Both the position numbers and the translations under genes were made by a program. A DNA stretch of 64,000 bases, taken from positions 1 through 64,000 of the forward strand of contig NZ_JMPR01000054.1 of the NCBI RefSeq assembly GCF_000735525.1, written 5' to 3'. The notes under the pieces are model-generated. The model was given only the letters and a program-made list of their open reading frames with translations. It was not told the DNA's origin and did no database searches. The DNA is from Tatumella ptyseos ATCC 33301 (GTDB lineage: Bacteria > Pseudomonadota > Gammaproteobacteria > Enterobacterales > Enterobacteriaceae). Positions 8,422-17,742 of the stretch are shown here, piece after piece. Position 1 is the first letter of the stretch; each line of letters opens with the position of its first letter.

Positions 8422-8428
8422 AAGCGTA

Positions 8429-8450
8429 TGCCCGCTCAGCGGGCATTTTA
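8429..8450 (+). terminator. Hairpin between narK and narG
   Basis: TGCCCGC-TCA-GCGGGCA followed by TTTTA. The short T-run suggests partial termination, allowing some narK transcripts to continue into narGHJI and setting the ratio of transporter to reductase message. Confidence 0.65.
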
Positions 8451-8508
8451 CCTACCGGATACCTGACAGAGTCAACGCCGAAACAAGCGACTCTGTACGG
8501 AGGAAAAT

Positions 8509-11500
8509 ATGAGCAAACTACTGGATAAACTCCGCTACTTTAAGCAAAAAGGCAGCACGTTTTCAAAAGATCATGGTCAGACGATGAACAGTAACCGTGA
8601 CTGGGAGGATAGTTATCGGCAGCGCTGGCAGCACGATAAAATTGTCCGTTCTACCCACGGCGTTAACTGTACAGGTTCCTGTAGCTGGAAGATCTATGTA
8701 AAAAACGGTCTGGTGACCTGGGAAACCCAGCAAACTGATTACCCACGTACACGTTCAGACTTACCTAATCACGAACCGCGCGGATGTCCGCGCGGAGCCA
8801 GTTACTCCTGGTATATCTACAGTGCAAACCGCCTCAAATACCCCTTAGTCCGCAAGCAGTTAATCCAGTTATGGCGCGAAGCCCGCCAGGAATTCAGCGA
8901 CCCGGTCGATGCCTGGGACAGTATTGTCCGTGATGAGCAAAAAACTGCCCGCTATAAAAAAGCCCGCGGAAAAGGTGGTTTTGTCCGTTCAGACTGGAAT
9001 GAACTGAACCAGCTAATTGCGGCTGCCAATATCTGGACCGTCAAAAATTATGGCCCGGATCGGGTAGCGGGTTTCTCTCCGATACCGGCCATGTCGATGG
9101 TTTCTTATGCGGCGGGTACACGCTATCTCTCTCTGATGGGAGGCACCTGCCTGAGTTTTTACGACTGGTACTGCGACCTGCCACCGGCTTCCCCGATGAC
9201 ATGGGGTGAACAGACGGATGTGCCTGAATCGGCAGACTGGTATAACTCTGCCTATATCATTGCCTGGGGATCGAATGTCCCGCAAACCCGTACTCCTGAT
9301 GCTCACTTCTTCACTGAAGTCCGGTATAAAGGAACGAAAACTGTCGCCATCACCCCCGATTATGCTGAAGTCGCGAAACTCAGTGACCAATGGCTGGCCC
9401 CCAAACAGGGAACCGATGCGGCTCTGGCGATGGCGATGGGCCATGTCATCCTCAGGGAGTTTCACCTCGATAACCCCAGCGACTATTTTATTAATTATTG
9501 CCGGCGCTACACAGATATGCCGATGCTGGTCGTACTGGAAGAAACCGATGAAGGTTATTACAGCGCAGGCCGTCTGTTAAGAGCCGCTGATCTGGCTGAT
9601 AACCTCGGTGAAAGTAATAATCCGGACTGGAAAACTGTCGCGATTAACCATGACGGACAGTTAGTGATCCCAAATGGTTCAGCGGGTTTCCGCTGGGGAC
9701 AGAAAGGCGGGTGGAACCTGGAGGCCCGTGCAGGCGGACAAGAGACTACATTACGCCTCAGCCTGGCAGAAGATTATGATCAACTGGCAGAAGTGGCCTT
9801 CCCTTATTTCGGTGGCCAGCAATCACCACATTTTCGCCATGTCGAACACTCTCCGGTACTGGTCCATACCTTACCGGCAAAACTGTTGACTCTTGCTGAC
9901 GGTACACAGGCGAAGGTCGTGAGCGTTTATGATCTTACCTTAGGGAATTACGGCATCGATCGCGATTGGGGCGATACTCAGGCCGCCACCTCCTATGATG
10001 AAATAAAAGCCTACTCCCCGGCATGGGCAGAACAAATCTGTGGCGTTCCCCGGGATCAGATTATCCGCATCGCGCGCGAGTTTGCCGACACAGCACACAA
10101 GACCCACGGTCGCTCTATGATAATCGTCGGTGCCGGTATGAACCACTGGTACCACATGGATATGAATTACCGCGGCCTGATGAACATGCTGATCTTCTGC
10201 GGCTGTGTCGGGCAAAGCGGCGGTGGCTGGGCGCATTATGTCGGTCAGGAAAAACTGCGACCACAAACCGGCTGGCAACCGCTGGCATTTGCGCTGGACT
10301 GGACCCGTCCGCCACGCCATATGAACGGGACGTCCTTTTTCTATAATCACTCCAGCCAGTGGCGCTACGAGAAACTCTCCACACAGGAGTTGTTATCTCC
10401 GCTGGCAGATAAAAAAGCCTTCAGCGGCCAGTTGATTGATTTTAACATCCGTGCTGAACGAATGGGCTGGTTGCCGTCTTCGCCGCAACTGAATACTAAC
10501 CCTCTGACCATTGCTTCAATGGCCCAAAAGGCCGGCGTATCCCCGGTTGATTATACCGTTTCGGCACTGAAGGAAGGTGAGTTACGTTTTGCCTGTGAAC
10601 AACCGGACAGCGGTAATAACCATCCCCGAAATTTATTTGTATGGCGCTCAAATCTGCTGGGATCGTCGGCGAAAGGCCATGAATATATGTTGCGTTATCT
10701 GTTAGGGATAGACAGCGGTATCCAGGGCGATGAAACCGTAGCAGACCCGGAAATGTCTCCGGAAGAAGCAGACTGGCAGACTCCCGCCCGGGAAGGAAAA
10801 CTGGACCTGCTGGTGACACTCGACTTCAGGATGTCCAGTACCTGCCTGTTTTCCGATATCGTTTTACCGACGGCCACCTGGTATGAAAAAGACGATATGA
10901 ATACGTCGGATATGCATCCCTTTATCCATCCGCTGTCGGCAGCCGTCGACCCGGTATGGGAATCCCGCAGTGACTGGGAAATCTACAAAGAGATTGCCAG
11001 AACCTTCTCTGAACTCTGTCCGGGTCACCTCGGGGTAGAGAAAGATGTGGTGCTGTTACCTATCCAGCATGACTCCCCTGCAGAACTGTCGCAACCTTAC
11101 GAGGTGAAACAGTGGCACAAAGGTGAATGCGAACTGCAACCGGGTAAAACGGCACCGCATATCATGGTGGTTGAACGTGACTACCCCGCCCTCAGTGAAC
11201 GATTCACCTCTGTCGGTCCGTTACTTGAAAAGCTGGGTAATGGCGGCAAAGGGATCTCCTGGAACACAGATAAGGAAGTCGAACTGCTGCGTCAGCTGAA
11301 TCACACCCGGGCTGAAGGCGCAGGCAAAGGTCAGCCACAGCTTGATACGGCCATTGATGCCGCAGAGATGATCCTGGCACTGGCCCCGGAAACTAACGGA
11401 CAAGTCGCCGTAAAAGCCTGGGAGGCTCTGGGTGAAATTACCGGACGCGACCATACCCATCTAGCCCTGCCAAAACAGGAAGAGAAGATCCGTTTTCGTG

Positions 11501-12249
11501 ATATCCAGGCACAGCCAAGAAAGATCATCTCCAGCCCGACCTGGTCAGGACTGGAAGATGAACACGTCTCTTATAACGCCTGTTATACCAACGTCCATGA
11601 ATTGATCCCCTGGCGTACTCTGACCGGACGCCAGCAGCTTTACCAGGATCACCCCTGGATGCGGGCCTTCGGAGAAAGTCTGGTTAGCTACAGACCGCCG
11701 ATCAATACGCGTAGTGTTGAGAAAATGCAGCATATTCCTTCCAATGGCTATCCGGAGAAGACACTGAATTTTCTGACTCCTCATCAGAAATGGGGGAGCC
11801 ACTCCACTTACAGCGAAAATCTGCTGATGCTGACGCTTTCGCGCGGCGGACCGATTGTCTGGATGAGCGAGGAAGATGCCAGAGAGATGGGCATCCGCGA
11901 TAACGACTGGATTGAAGCCTTTAACAGTAACGGGGCTCTGACCGCCAGGGCCGTGGTCAGTCAGCGTGTCCCTGCAGGTATGACCATGATGTACCACGCA
12001 CAGGAACGTATTACGAATATCCCTGGTTCCGAGGTGACGGGGATGCGTGGGGGGATCCATAACTCAGTGACCCGTATCAGCCCTAAACCCACACATATGA
12101 TCGGCGGCTATGTCCATCAGTGCTACGGGTTTAACTACTACGGAACCGTGGGTTCCAACCGTGATGAATTTATTATTGTCCGCAAAATGAAAAATATTCT
12201 CTGGCTGGACGATGAAGGCCATGATCAGGTTCAGGAGGCTAACCAATGA
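8509..12249 (+). CDS. narG: Respiratory nitrate reductase A, alpha subunit NarG
   Basis: A 1246-residue molybdenum bis-MGD subunit that reduces nitrate to nitrite on the cytoplasmic face of the inner membrane. The FS0 [4Fe-4S] ligands are His50, Cys54, Cys58 (HGVNCTGSC) and Cys93 (RGCPRG). The molybdenum-ligand aspartate is in YDWYCDLPP (~222). The MGD-binding and C-terminal beta-barrel regions follow E. coli NarG (1247 aa) end to end. A good GGAGG site precedes the ATG at 8509. First gene of narGHJI; overlaps narH by ATGA. Assembly requires NarJ and the molybdenum cofactor genes, which are outside the window. Confidence 0.98.
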   Translation: MSKLLDKLRYFKQKGSTFSKDHGQTMNSNRDWEDSYRQRWQHDKIVRSTHGVNCTGSCSWKIYVKNGLVTWETQQTDYPRTRSDLPNHEPRGCPRGASYSWYIYSANRLKYPLVRKQLIQLWREARQEFSDPVDAWDSIVRDEQKTARYKKARGKGGFVRSDWNELNQLIAAANIWTVKNYGPDRVAGFSPIPAMSMVSYAAGTRYLSLMGGTCLSFYDWYCDLPPASPMTWGEQTDVPESADWYNSAYIIAWGSNVPQTRTPDAHFFTEVRYKGTKTVAITPDYAEVAKLSDQWLAPKQGTDAALAMAMGHVILREFHLDNPSDYFINYCRRYTDMPMLVVLEETDEGYYSAGRLLRAADLADNLGESNNPDWKTVAINHDGQLVIPNGSAGFRWGQKGGWNLEARAGGQETTLRLSLAEDYDQLAEVAFPYFGGQQSPHFRHVEHSPVLVHTLPAKLLTLADGTQAKVVSVYDLTLGNYGIDRDWGDTQAATSYDEIKAYSPAWAEQICGVPRDQIIRIAREFADTAHKTHGRSMIIVGAGMNHWYHMDMNYRGLMNMLIFCGCVGQSGGGWAHYVGQEKLRPQTGWQPLAFALDWTRPPRHMNGTSFFYNHSSQWRYEKLSTQELLSPLADKKAFSGQLIDFNIRAERMGWLPSSPQLNTNPLTIASMAQKAGVSPVDYTVSALKEGELRFACEQPDSGNNHPRNLFVWRSNLLGSSAKGHEYMLRYLLGIDSGIQGDETVADPEMSPEEADWQTPAREGKLDLLVTLDFRMSSTCLFSDIVLPTATWYEKDDMNTSDMHPFIHPLSAAVDPVWESRSDWEIYKEIARTFSELCPGHLGVEKDVVLLPIQHDSPAELSQPYEVKQWHKGECELQPGKTAPHIMVVERDYPALSERFTSVGPLLEKLGNGGKGISWNTDKEVELLRQLNHTRAEGAGKGQPQLDTAIDAAEMILALAPETNGQVAVKAWEALGEITGRDHTHLALPKQEEKIRFRDIQAQPRKIISSPTWSGLEDEHVSYNACYTNVHELIPWRTLTGRQQLYQDHPWMRAFGESLVSYRPPINTRSVEKMQHIPSNGYPEKTLNFLTPHQKWGSHSTYSENLLMLTLSRGGPIVWMSEEDAREMGIRDNDWIEAFNSNGALTARAVVSQRVPAGMTMMYHAQERITNIPGSEVTGMRGGIHNSVTRISPKPTHMIGGYVHQCYGFNYYGTVGSNRDEFIIVRKMKNILWLDDEGHDQVQEANQ

Positions 12250-13778
12250 AAATACGTTCCCAGGTCGGTATGGTTCTGAACCTTGATAAATGTATTGGCT
12301 GTCATACCTGCTCCGTGACCTGTAAAAATGTCTGGACCAGTCGTGAAGGTATGGAATATGCCTGGTTCAATAACGTGGAGAGTAAACCCGGCACAGGTTA
12401 TCCGACCGCATGGGAGGATCAGGAAAAATGGCGCGGCGGGTGGATCCGCAAAATCAACGGCCGGCTGGAGCCTCGCCTCGGCAACAAGGTCGGGGTATTA
12501 AGTAAAATTTTTGCCAATCCGCTGGTCCCGGGGATCGATGACTATTACGAACCTTTTACCTTCGATTACCAGCACCTGCACAATGCGCCACAGGGGAAAC
12601 ACCAGCCGACGGCACGTCCCCGCTCGCTAATCACCGGTCAGCGCATGGATAAGATCACCTCAGGCCCGAACTGGGAAGAAATTCTCGGAGGTGAATTTGA
12701 AACACGCTCAGCGGACCAGAACTTTGCGAATATGGAAAAGCAAATCTATGGCGAGTTTGAACATACGTTCATGATGTATATGCCACGCCTCTGTGAGCAT
12801 TGCCTGAACCCGTCGTGTGTTGCAACCTGCCCGAGCGGTGCTATCTATAAGCGTGAAGAAGACGGTATTGTCCTGATAGACCAGGATCGCTGCCGCGGCT
12901 GGCGTTTATGTATCAGTGGTTGTCCGTACAAGAAGATCTACTTCAACTGGAAAAGCGGAAAGTCTGAAAAATGTATTTTCTGCTATCCGCGTATAGAAGC
13001 AGGTATGCCTACCGTTTGCTCCGAGACCTGCGTCGGCAGGATCCGTTACCTGGGCGTTTTGCTCTATGATGCCGATAAGATCTCTGAGGCCGCTGCCACG
13101 GAGAATGAACAGGATCTTTATCAGCGCCAGTCTGATATTTTCCTGGATCCCAATGACCCGCAGGTGATCCTTGCAGCACAACAGCAAGGGATCCCGCAGA
13201 ATGTGTTGGAAGCAGCAAAAAATTCGCCGGTCTGGAAACTGGCCATGGACTGGAAGCTGGCTCTGCCGTTACATCCTGAATACCGTACCCTGCCTATGGT
13301 CTGGTATGTACCACCGCTTTCCCCGATTCAGTCGGTTGCTGAATCCGGGGCTTTAACCAGCGATGGCGTATTACCGGCAGTAGAAGAACTACGTATTCCG
13401 GTTCAGTATCTGGCTAATATGCTGACAGCCGGTGATACCGCCCCGGTAATTTCAGCATTAAAACGCATGATGGCGATGCGCCATTATAAACGCGCTCAAA
13501 CGGTGGAAGGCAAAACCGATACCCGGGCTCTTGAAGAGACAGGACTGACAGTGGCTCAGGCAGAAGAAATGTACCGCTATCTGGCCATTGCCAACTATGA
13601 AGACAGGTTTGTCGTGCCTTCCGGTCACCGTGAAATGGCCGGACATGCATTCCCGGAAAAAAGCGGATGCGGATTTACCTTCGGTGATGGCTGCCACGGG
13701 AGTGATACCCGTTTTAATTTGTTTAACAGCCGCCGGATCGATGCCATCAATGTGTCCGAAAAAACAGGAGATCAGTGA
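12246..13778 (+). CDS. narH: Nitrate reductase A, beta subunit NarH
   Basis: A 510-residue iron-sulfur subunit that passes electrons from NarI hemes to NarG. Four cysteine clusters are visible: CIGCHTCSVTC (~16-26), CEHCLNPSCVATC (~184-196), CRGWRLCISGC (~217-227) and CIFCYPR with CSETC. The tryptophan in CRGWRLC replaces a cysteine, which is the hallmark of the [3Fe-4S] cluster in this family. It overlaps narG by four bases and is followed by narJ with TGATG coupling. Confidence 0.97.
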   Translation: MKIRSQVGMVLNLDKCIGCHTCSVTCKNVWTSREGMEYAWFNNVESKPGTGYPTAWEDQEKWRGGWIRKINGRLEPRLGNKVGVLSKIFANPLVPGIDDYYEPFTFDYQHLHNAPQGKHQPTARPRSLITGQRMDKITSGPNWEEILGGEFETRSADQNFANMEKQIYGEFEHTFMMYMPRLCEHCLNPSCVATCPSGAIYKREEDGIVLIDQDRCRGWRLCISGCPYKKIYFNWKSGKSEKCIFCYPRIEAGMPTVCSETCVGRIRYLGVLLYDADKISEAAATENEQDLYQRQSDIFLDPNDPQVILAAQQQGIPQNVLEAAKNSPVWKLAMDWKLALPLHPEYRTLPMVWYVPPLSPIQSVAESGALTSDGVLPAVEELRIPVQYLANMLTAGDTAPVISALKRMMAMRHYKRAQTVEGKTDTRALEETGLTVAQAEEMYRYLAIANYEDRFVVPSGHREMAGHAFPEKSGCGFTFGDGCHGSDTRFNLFNSRRIDAINVSEKTGDQ

Positions 13779-14467
13779 TGCAGCCATTAAAACTGATTGC
13801 TGTGATGCTGGAATATCCTTCTCAGGAACTGTGGGAAGCGTCAGAAGAAATATTAGCAGTTATCACCGCAGGATCACCGGAGTTACTCGAATTTACTCAA
13901 CGTTACTTGCAGGCTCCGTTACTGGATCGTCAGCAGGAATGGTGTGAAACCTTTGACCGTGGACGCGCCACCTCACTGCTGCTGTTTGAACACGTCCATG
14001 CGGAGTCGCGTGACCGCGGACAAGCGATGGTCGACTTAATGACGCAATACCAGGCTGCAGGATTGCAACCGGATTGCCGTGAGCTGCCCGACTACCTGCC
14101 GGTGTATCTGGAATATCTGTCGCTGTGCACGGAAGAGGAATGCCGTCAGGGGTTACGGGATATCGCTGAAATACTGGCTCTGCTCGGCGGTCGTCTGACA
14201 CAGCGGGGCAGTGACTATCGGGTGTTATTTGACCAATTGTTAGTGCTGGCTGACAGCCCGCTACGTAGCCACACTGTGCTTGATAAAATTGCCGGAGAAT
14301 CCCGCGATGATACTCCGCAGGCAATGGATGCTATCTGGGAGGAAGAGCAGGTGAAATTTATTGAAGATCCGGCATGTAAGAATGCGGCACAACAACAATA
14401 CCGCCAGCGCTTCCGTGACCAGGTCACACCGCAGTATCTGGATTTATCTGCCGGAGGTGTCAAATGA
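13778..14467 (+). CDS. narJ: Nitrate reductase assembly chaperone NarJ
   Basis: A 229-residue system-specific chaperone that binds apo-NarG, helps insert the molybdenum cofactor and FS0 cluster, and controls membrane docking. It shows the NarJ/DMSO-reductase chaperone pattern ([11 protein letters not shown] at the N-terminus, [11 protein letters not shown] in the middle). It is not part of the final enzyme. I chose ATG 13778 rather than the in-frame GTG 13775 because AGGAG (13766-13770) is 7 bases from the ATG. The start overlaps the narH stop. Confidence 0.95.
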   Translation: MQPLKLIAVMLEYPSQELWEASEEILAVITAGSPELLEFTQRYLQAPLLDRQQEWCETFDRGRATSLLLFEHVHAESRDRGQAMVDLMTQYQAAGLQPDCRELPDYLPVYLEYLSLCTEEECRQGLRDIAEILALLGGRLTQRGSDYRVLFDQLLVLADSPLRSHTVLDKIAGESRDDTPQAMDAIWEEEQVKFIEDPACKNAAQQQYRQRFRDQVTPQYLDLSAGGVK

Positions 14468-15144
14468 TAGGCTGGCTGAATACTTTTCTGTTTGATCTTT
14501 ACCCTTACCTGTGCGGAACGGTGTTTCTGGCAGGAAGCTGGTTACGTTACGATTACGGCCAGTACAGCTGGCGGGCTTCTTCCAGCCAGATGCTGGATAA
14601 AAAAGGCATGACGCTGGCCTCCAATTTGTTTCACATCGGTATTCTCGGAATTTTCTTCGGGCATCTGTTTGGTTTACTGACCCCGCACTGGGTCTATGAG
14701 TCCTTCCTGCCGATTGCAACGAAACAAAAGATAGCCATGGTGGCCGGAGGTGTTTGCGGCATCATGACGGTGATCGGAGGGGGATTACTGCTGAAACGCA
14801 GGCTGTATAACCCCCGTGTCCGGGCGACCTCTACCCACGCCGATATTCTTATCCTGAGTTTACTGGTGCTCCAGGCTTGTCTCGGGGTAACGACCATCCT
14901 GTTTTCCAGCCGTCATATGGACGGCGAGGAAATGATGAAGCTGGCAGGCTGGGCACAATCTATCGTCTTTTTCCGGGGTAATGCAGCCTCGTTTCTGGAT
15001 GGCGTGGACATGATCTATCGGGTACACCTGGTGCTGGGAATGACACTCTTTTTAGTATTTCCTTTTACCCGTCTGGTTCATATCTGGAGTGCGCCGGTAG
15101 AATATCTGACCCGTCGCTATCAGCTGGTTCGCTCGCGACATTAG
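14464..15144 (+). CDS. narI: Nitrate reductase A, gamma subunit NarI (cytochrome b)
   Basis: A 226-residue membrane cytochrome b that oxidises quinol at the periplasmic side and carries electrons through two hemes b to NarH. Five hydrophobic segments are visible. Heme-ligand histidines are His57 and His67 ([16 protein letters not shown]), His188 and His206 ([16 protein letters not shown]), each one residue later than in E. coli. It overlaps narJ by ATGA with a GGAGG ribosome site and ends the operon at a strong stem. Confidence 0.97.
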   Translation: MIGWLNTFLFDLYPYLCGTVFLAGSWLRYDYGQYSWRASSSQMLDKKGMTLASNLFHIGILGIFFGHLFGLLTPHWVYESFLPIATKQKIAMVAGGVCGIMTVIGGGLLLKRRLYNPRVRATSTHADILILSLLVLQACLGVTTILFSSRHMDGEEMMKLAGWAQSIVFFRGNAASFLDGVDMIYRVHLVLGMTLFLVFPFTRLVHIWSAPVEYLTRRYQLVRSRH

Positions 15145-15180
15145 TCAGACACCTGTCAGCGAACACTATAATACCCAACC

Positions 15181-15210
15181 GCGACAGGCTTTACCGCCTG
15201 TCGCTGCTTT
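15181..15210. terminator. Terminator between convergent narI and idnR-like genes
   Basis: GCGACAGGC-N6-GCCTGTCGC, a perfect nine-base stem followed by TGCTTT on the plus strand. It is placed between converging genes and may serve both. Confidence 0.65.
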
Positions 15211-16208
15211 CAGAGAGTATCGCCGGTAAACAGACGATACCCGAGATCCACGGTTTCACTGCCCGCTGTTCGGCGACCTTCCAGCTGTGCAATCAGCAAC
15301 CCGGTAGCGACCTGACCTGCTTCCAGCCTTGGTGTGATCACACTGGCGAGTTTTTGCTGATTTGCTGAACCGATATCCAGACCGTGGAAACCGGCAATCG
15401 CGATATCTTCAGGGACCCTGATCAGACGCGCCTGACACTCCAGCAATACGCCCATCGCCAGATCATCATTCGTACAAAATATTGCATCAGTTTGCGGATG
15501 CTGTGCGATGATTTGCTGAAATAACCGGCGACCTAACACCATCGAGGAGATTGCTCCGGGGACATAGTGATGCCCTGACAATCCATATTCCTGTAATGCC
15601 TGCGTCATCCCCTGATAGCGGCTGACATCACGCGGATCATCCATCGCACCGATGAAGGCCATCTGTTTTTTACCGCGCCTGACAAATTCACCGGTCATAT
15701 CAAAAGCGGCTTGCCGGTTATCAAATCCGACCTGAATATCCAGTGGATCAGAAGTTATTTCCATCAGCTCAGCCACCGGAATACCGGATGTTTTCAGGTA
15801 ATCTCTGGCTGTCTGAGTGTGCTGTGTACCGGTCAGCAGTAAACCATCAATATGGTAGGAGAGCAGAGTGATTATTTTTTCCTGTCCGGTCAGCGGATCA
15901 TAGTTATCACTGGCAATAATTGTCTGATAACCATGCTTTTCTGCGACCTGCTGAATACCTTCCAGCACATCTGAAAAAATCTGATTCCGGAAAGACGGAA
16001 TGATCACACCAAGCGTTTTGCTCCCCGCCCCCGACAGCATTTCCGGTAACCGGTTAGGAATATAATTATGCTGGCGCATCACTTCATCAATAGCACATCT
16101 GCTACGCTCTGAAACCTTAGACGGATCACGCATATAGCGGCTTACCGTCATTTTTGTCAGGCCTGCCAGGGTCGCGATATCCTGCAGGGACATACGGTTT
16201 CGTTTCAT
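15210..16208 (-). CDS. idnR: LacI-family regulator, IdnR/GntR type
   Basis: A 332-residue repressor/activator. The N-terminal helix-turn-helix (SLQDIATLAGLTKMTVSRY, ~7-25) is followed by a periplasmic-binding-like sensor domain. It matches E. coli IdnR in diagnostic stretches: VGFDNRQAAFDM, FCTNDDLAMG, IAGFHGLDIG, SVITPR, VDLGY. IdnR senses 5-ketogluconate/idonate and controls idn genes. Here it lies 188 bases downstream of the idnO-type gene on the same strand, and a GntR/IdnR-like operator precedes idnO. Gluconate GntR is the other possibility, but the C-terminus fits IdnR better. Confidence 0.8.
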   Translation of the reverse strand: MKRNRMSLQDIATLAGLTKMTVSRYMRDPSKVSERSRCAIDEVMRQHNYIPNRLPEMLSGAGSKTLGVIIPSFRNQIFSDVLEGIQQVAEKHGYQTIIASDNYDPLTGQEKIITLLSYHIDGLLLTGTQHTQTARDYLKTSGIPVAELMEITSDPLDIQVGFDNRQAAFDMTGEFVRRGKKQMAFIGAMDDPRDVSRYQGMTQALQEYGLSGHHYVPGAISSMVLGRRLFQQIIAQHPQTDAIFCTNDDLAMGVLLECQARLIRVPEDIAIAGFHGLDIGSANQQKLASVITPRLEAGQVATGLLIAQLEGRRTAGSETVDLGYRLFTGDTL

Positions 16209-16366
16209 AACATTTCCTGTAAGTATTTTTTTCGCGGGTAGTCTACCTGTGAAATGCAGATACTGCCCGGATAACCCTGTCTGACGTAATGCGGGCCATC
16301 ACCCGGAGACACAAGGCACAGTGACGTCTACGGTCAGTGATAAAGGCAGAGGCGGGATCGTTTACT

Positions 16367-16388
16367 GGCGGGAGCATCGCCTCCCGCC
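16367..16388. repeat. Inverted repeat after idnO-like gene
   Basis: GGCGGGAG-N6-CTCCCGCC eight bases from the idnO stop codon. No T-run follows on the minus strand, so termination would be weak; it may stabilise the upstream message instead. Confidence 0.5.
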
Positions 16389-16396
16389 CGGACGGA

Positions 16397-17161
16397 TTAA
16401 ACTGACGCTAACATGCCGCCATCAACAAACAGGATATGGCCGTTCACAAAATCAGAAGCCGGCGCGGCAAGGAAGACAGCGGCTCCTTTCAGTTCTTCAG
16501 GTTTGCCCCAGCGGGCTGCAGGAGTCCGGTGGCATAGCCAGTCAGTGAACTGTTTATCATTGACCAGTGCCGATGTCATTTCTGAATCGAAATAACCCGG
16601 CGCAATACCGTTAACCTGAATATTATACCGGGCAAGTTCAACACACATGCCTTTAGTCAGCATTTTTACTGCACCTTTGGATGCGGCATACGGTGTAATA
16701 TTGTCGCGGCCTAATTCGCTTTGCATGGAACAGATATTGATGATTTTTCCACGCTTACGCTCAATCATCCTGCGGGCAACCTGTTGAGACACCAGAAATA
16801 CTGATTTCTGGTTAACATTCATTATGTTATCCCATTGTTCAACCGGAAAATCGGTGAAAGGTGTACGGAACTGAATGCCCGCATTATTAATCAGAATATC
16901 CAGCGGACCTGTACCCGTCTCTATCTGTTCAATTGCTTGCGCTACGGCTTGCGGGTCTGTGACATCAAATGCGCAGGCATGTGCCGTTATTCCTGCCTGC
17001 TGTAATTGCGTCACGGCGTGTTCGCAACGCTCCCTGTTGCGGCCATTGATAATGACTTCGGCACCATGCTCACCTAGTCCATAAGCCATTAGTAATCCCA
17101 GACCCTGGGTAGACCCGGTGATTAAGGCTCGCTTTCCGCTCAGGTTAAATAAGTTACTCAT
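16397..17161 (-). CDS. idnO: 5-keto-D-gluconate 5-reductase (gluconate 5-dehydrogenase)
   Basis: A 254-residue short-chain dehydrogenase that interconverts 5-ketogluconate and gluconate with NAD(P)H in the cytoplasm. Motifs: TGSTQGLG cofactor loop, NNAG, catalytic Ser in NICSMQSELGR, and YAASK. Near-identical blocks to E. coli IdnO include NICSMQSELGRD, AASKGAVKMLT and DFVNGH. I chose ATG 17161, giving 254 aa as in E. coli, with GGGGG seven bases upstream; an upstream in-frame start at 17179 has no ribosome site. The other idn genes (idnD, idnT, idnK) are not in the window, so only this step and a regulator are kept together. Confidence 0.9.
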   Translation of the reverse strand: MSNLFNLSGKRALITGSTQGLGLLMAYGLGEHGAEVIINGRNRERCEHAVTQLQQAGITAHACAFDVTDPQAVAQAIEQIETGTGPLDILINNAGIQFRTPFTDFPVEQWDNIMNVNQKSVFLVSQQVARRMIERKRGKIINICSMQSELGRDNITPYAASKGAVKMLTKGMCVELARYNIQVNGIAPGYFDSEMTSALVNDKQFTDWLCHRTPAARWGKPEELKGAAVFLAAPASDFVNGHILFVDGGMLASV

Positions 17162-17182
17162 TTTCTGCCCCCATACCACTAA

Positions 17183-17210
17183 CTGTTACGCGTAACTGTA
17201 CGCGCAACAG
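17183..17210 (-). promoter_or_regulatory. GntR/IdnR-type operator before idnO
   Basis: CTGTTACGCGTAACTG contains a perfect 12-base palindrome (17185-17196), immediately followed by a degenerate second copy TGTACGCGCAACAG (17197-17210). The TGTTAC...GTAACA form is the known operator pattern of GntR/IdnR. It lies 22-50 bases upstream of the idnO start, suited to repression. Confidence 0.75.
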
Positions 17211-17742
17211 CCCGGGGAATAAACGCTTTTCAGCCATTCTCACGAAGCTTTGAGAAGATATGTGATCCTTGTCAGATATTTGCCTCCTAATGTTCATCGA
17301 TACTTATCTGTCTTACACACTGATGCACAGATAAAAATATCGCGGTAAAGAAAATGTATGCCCGGGCTTATACTGCCGGAATCAATTATGTTCCCCGTAC
17401 CGGTTATAAAGGTAATGACCGAATTAGGGTGACGGTAATAATTTATACTTCCCGTTTCACCAGCAGACAGACACTATTAAATATCGTTACCCGTCCAATA
17501 GAAGAAACTGAAATATTCTTATTTTCAAACAATTTTGGCTGACTCTATAGAACAGATGGCAAATAGCTGACATAATCCAGTGATATTTCATTCATTACAG
17601 TGTTTAAAACCTTCAGGCGACAGGATGAAAAACAGACAAAAATAACACTCCGGTACGCTTATAACGTTTCGCACTGACTTCGGAAAAATCAAGAAAAAAA
17701 TTCACTTTAAAAATCAAACGAATAATATAAATATGGTGCTAT
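17211..17742. other. AT-rich spacer, no supported gene
   Basis: Between the idnO operator and the AT-rich regulator. It must contain the promoters for both. A 62-codon frame (17354-17542) lacks a ribosome site and family resemblance, so I do not call it. Confidence 0.5.

Noticed and set aside
17354-17542. 62-codon frame with a GYKGND stretch recalling adhesin repeats
   Set aside because: Too short, no ribosome site, and the resemblance covers only a few residues.
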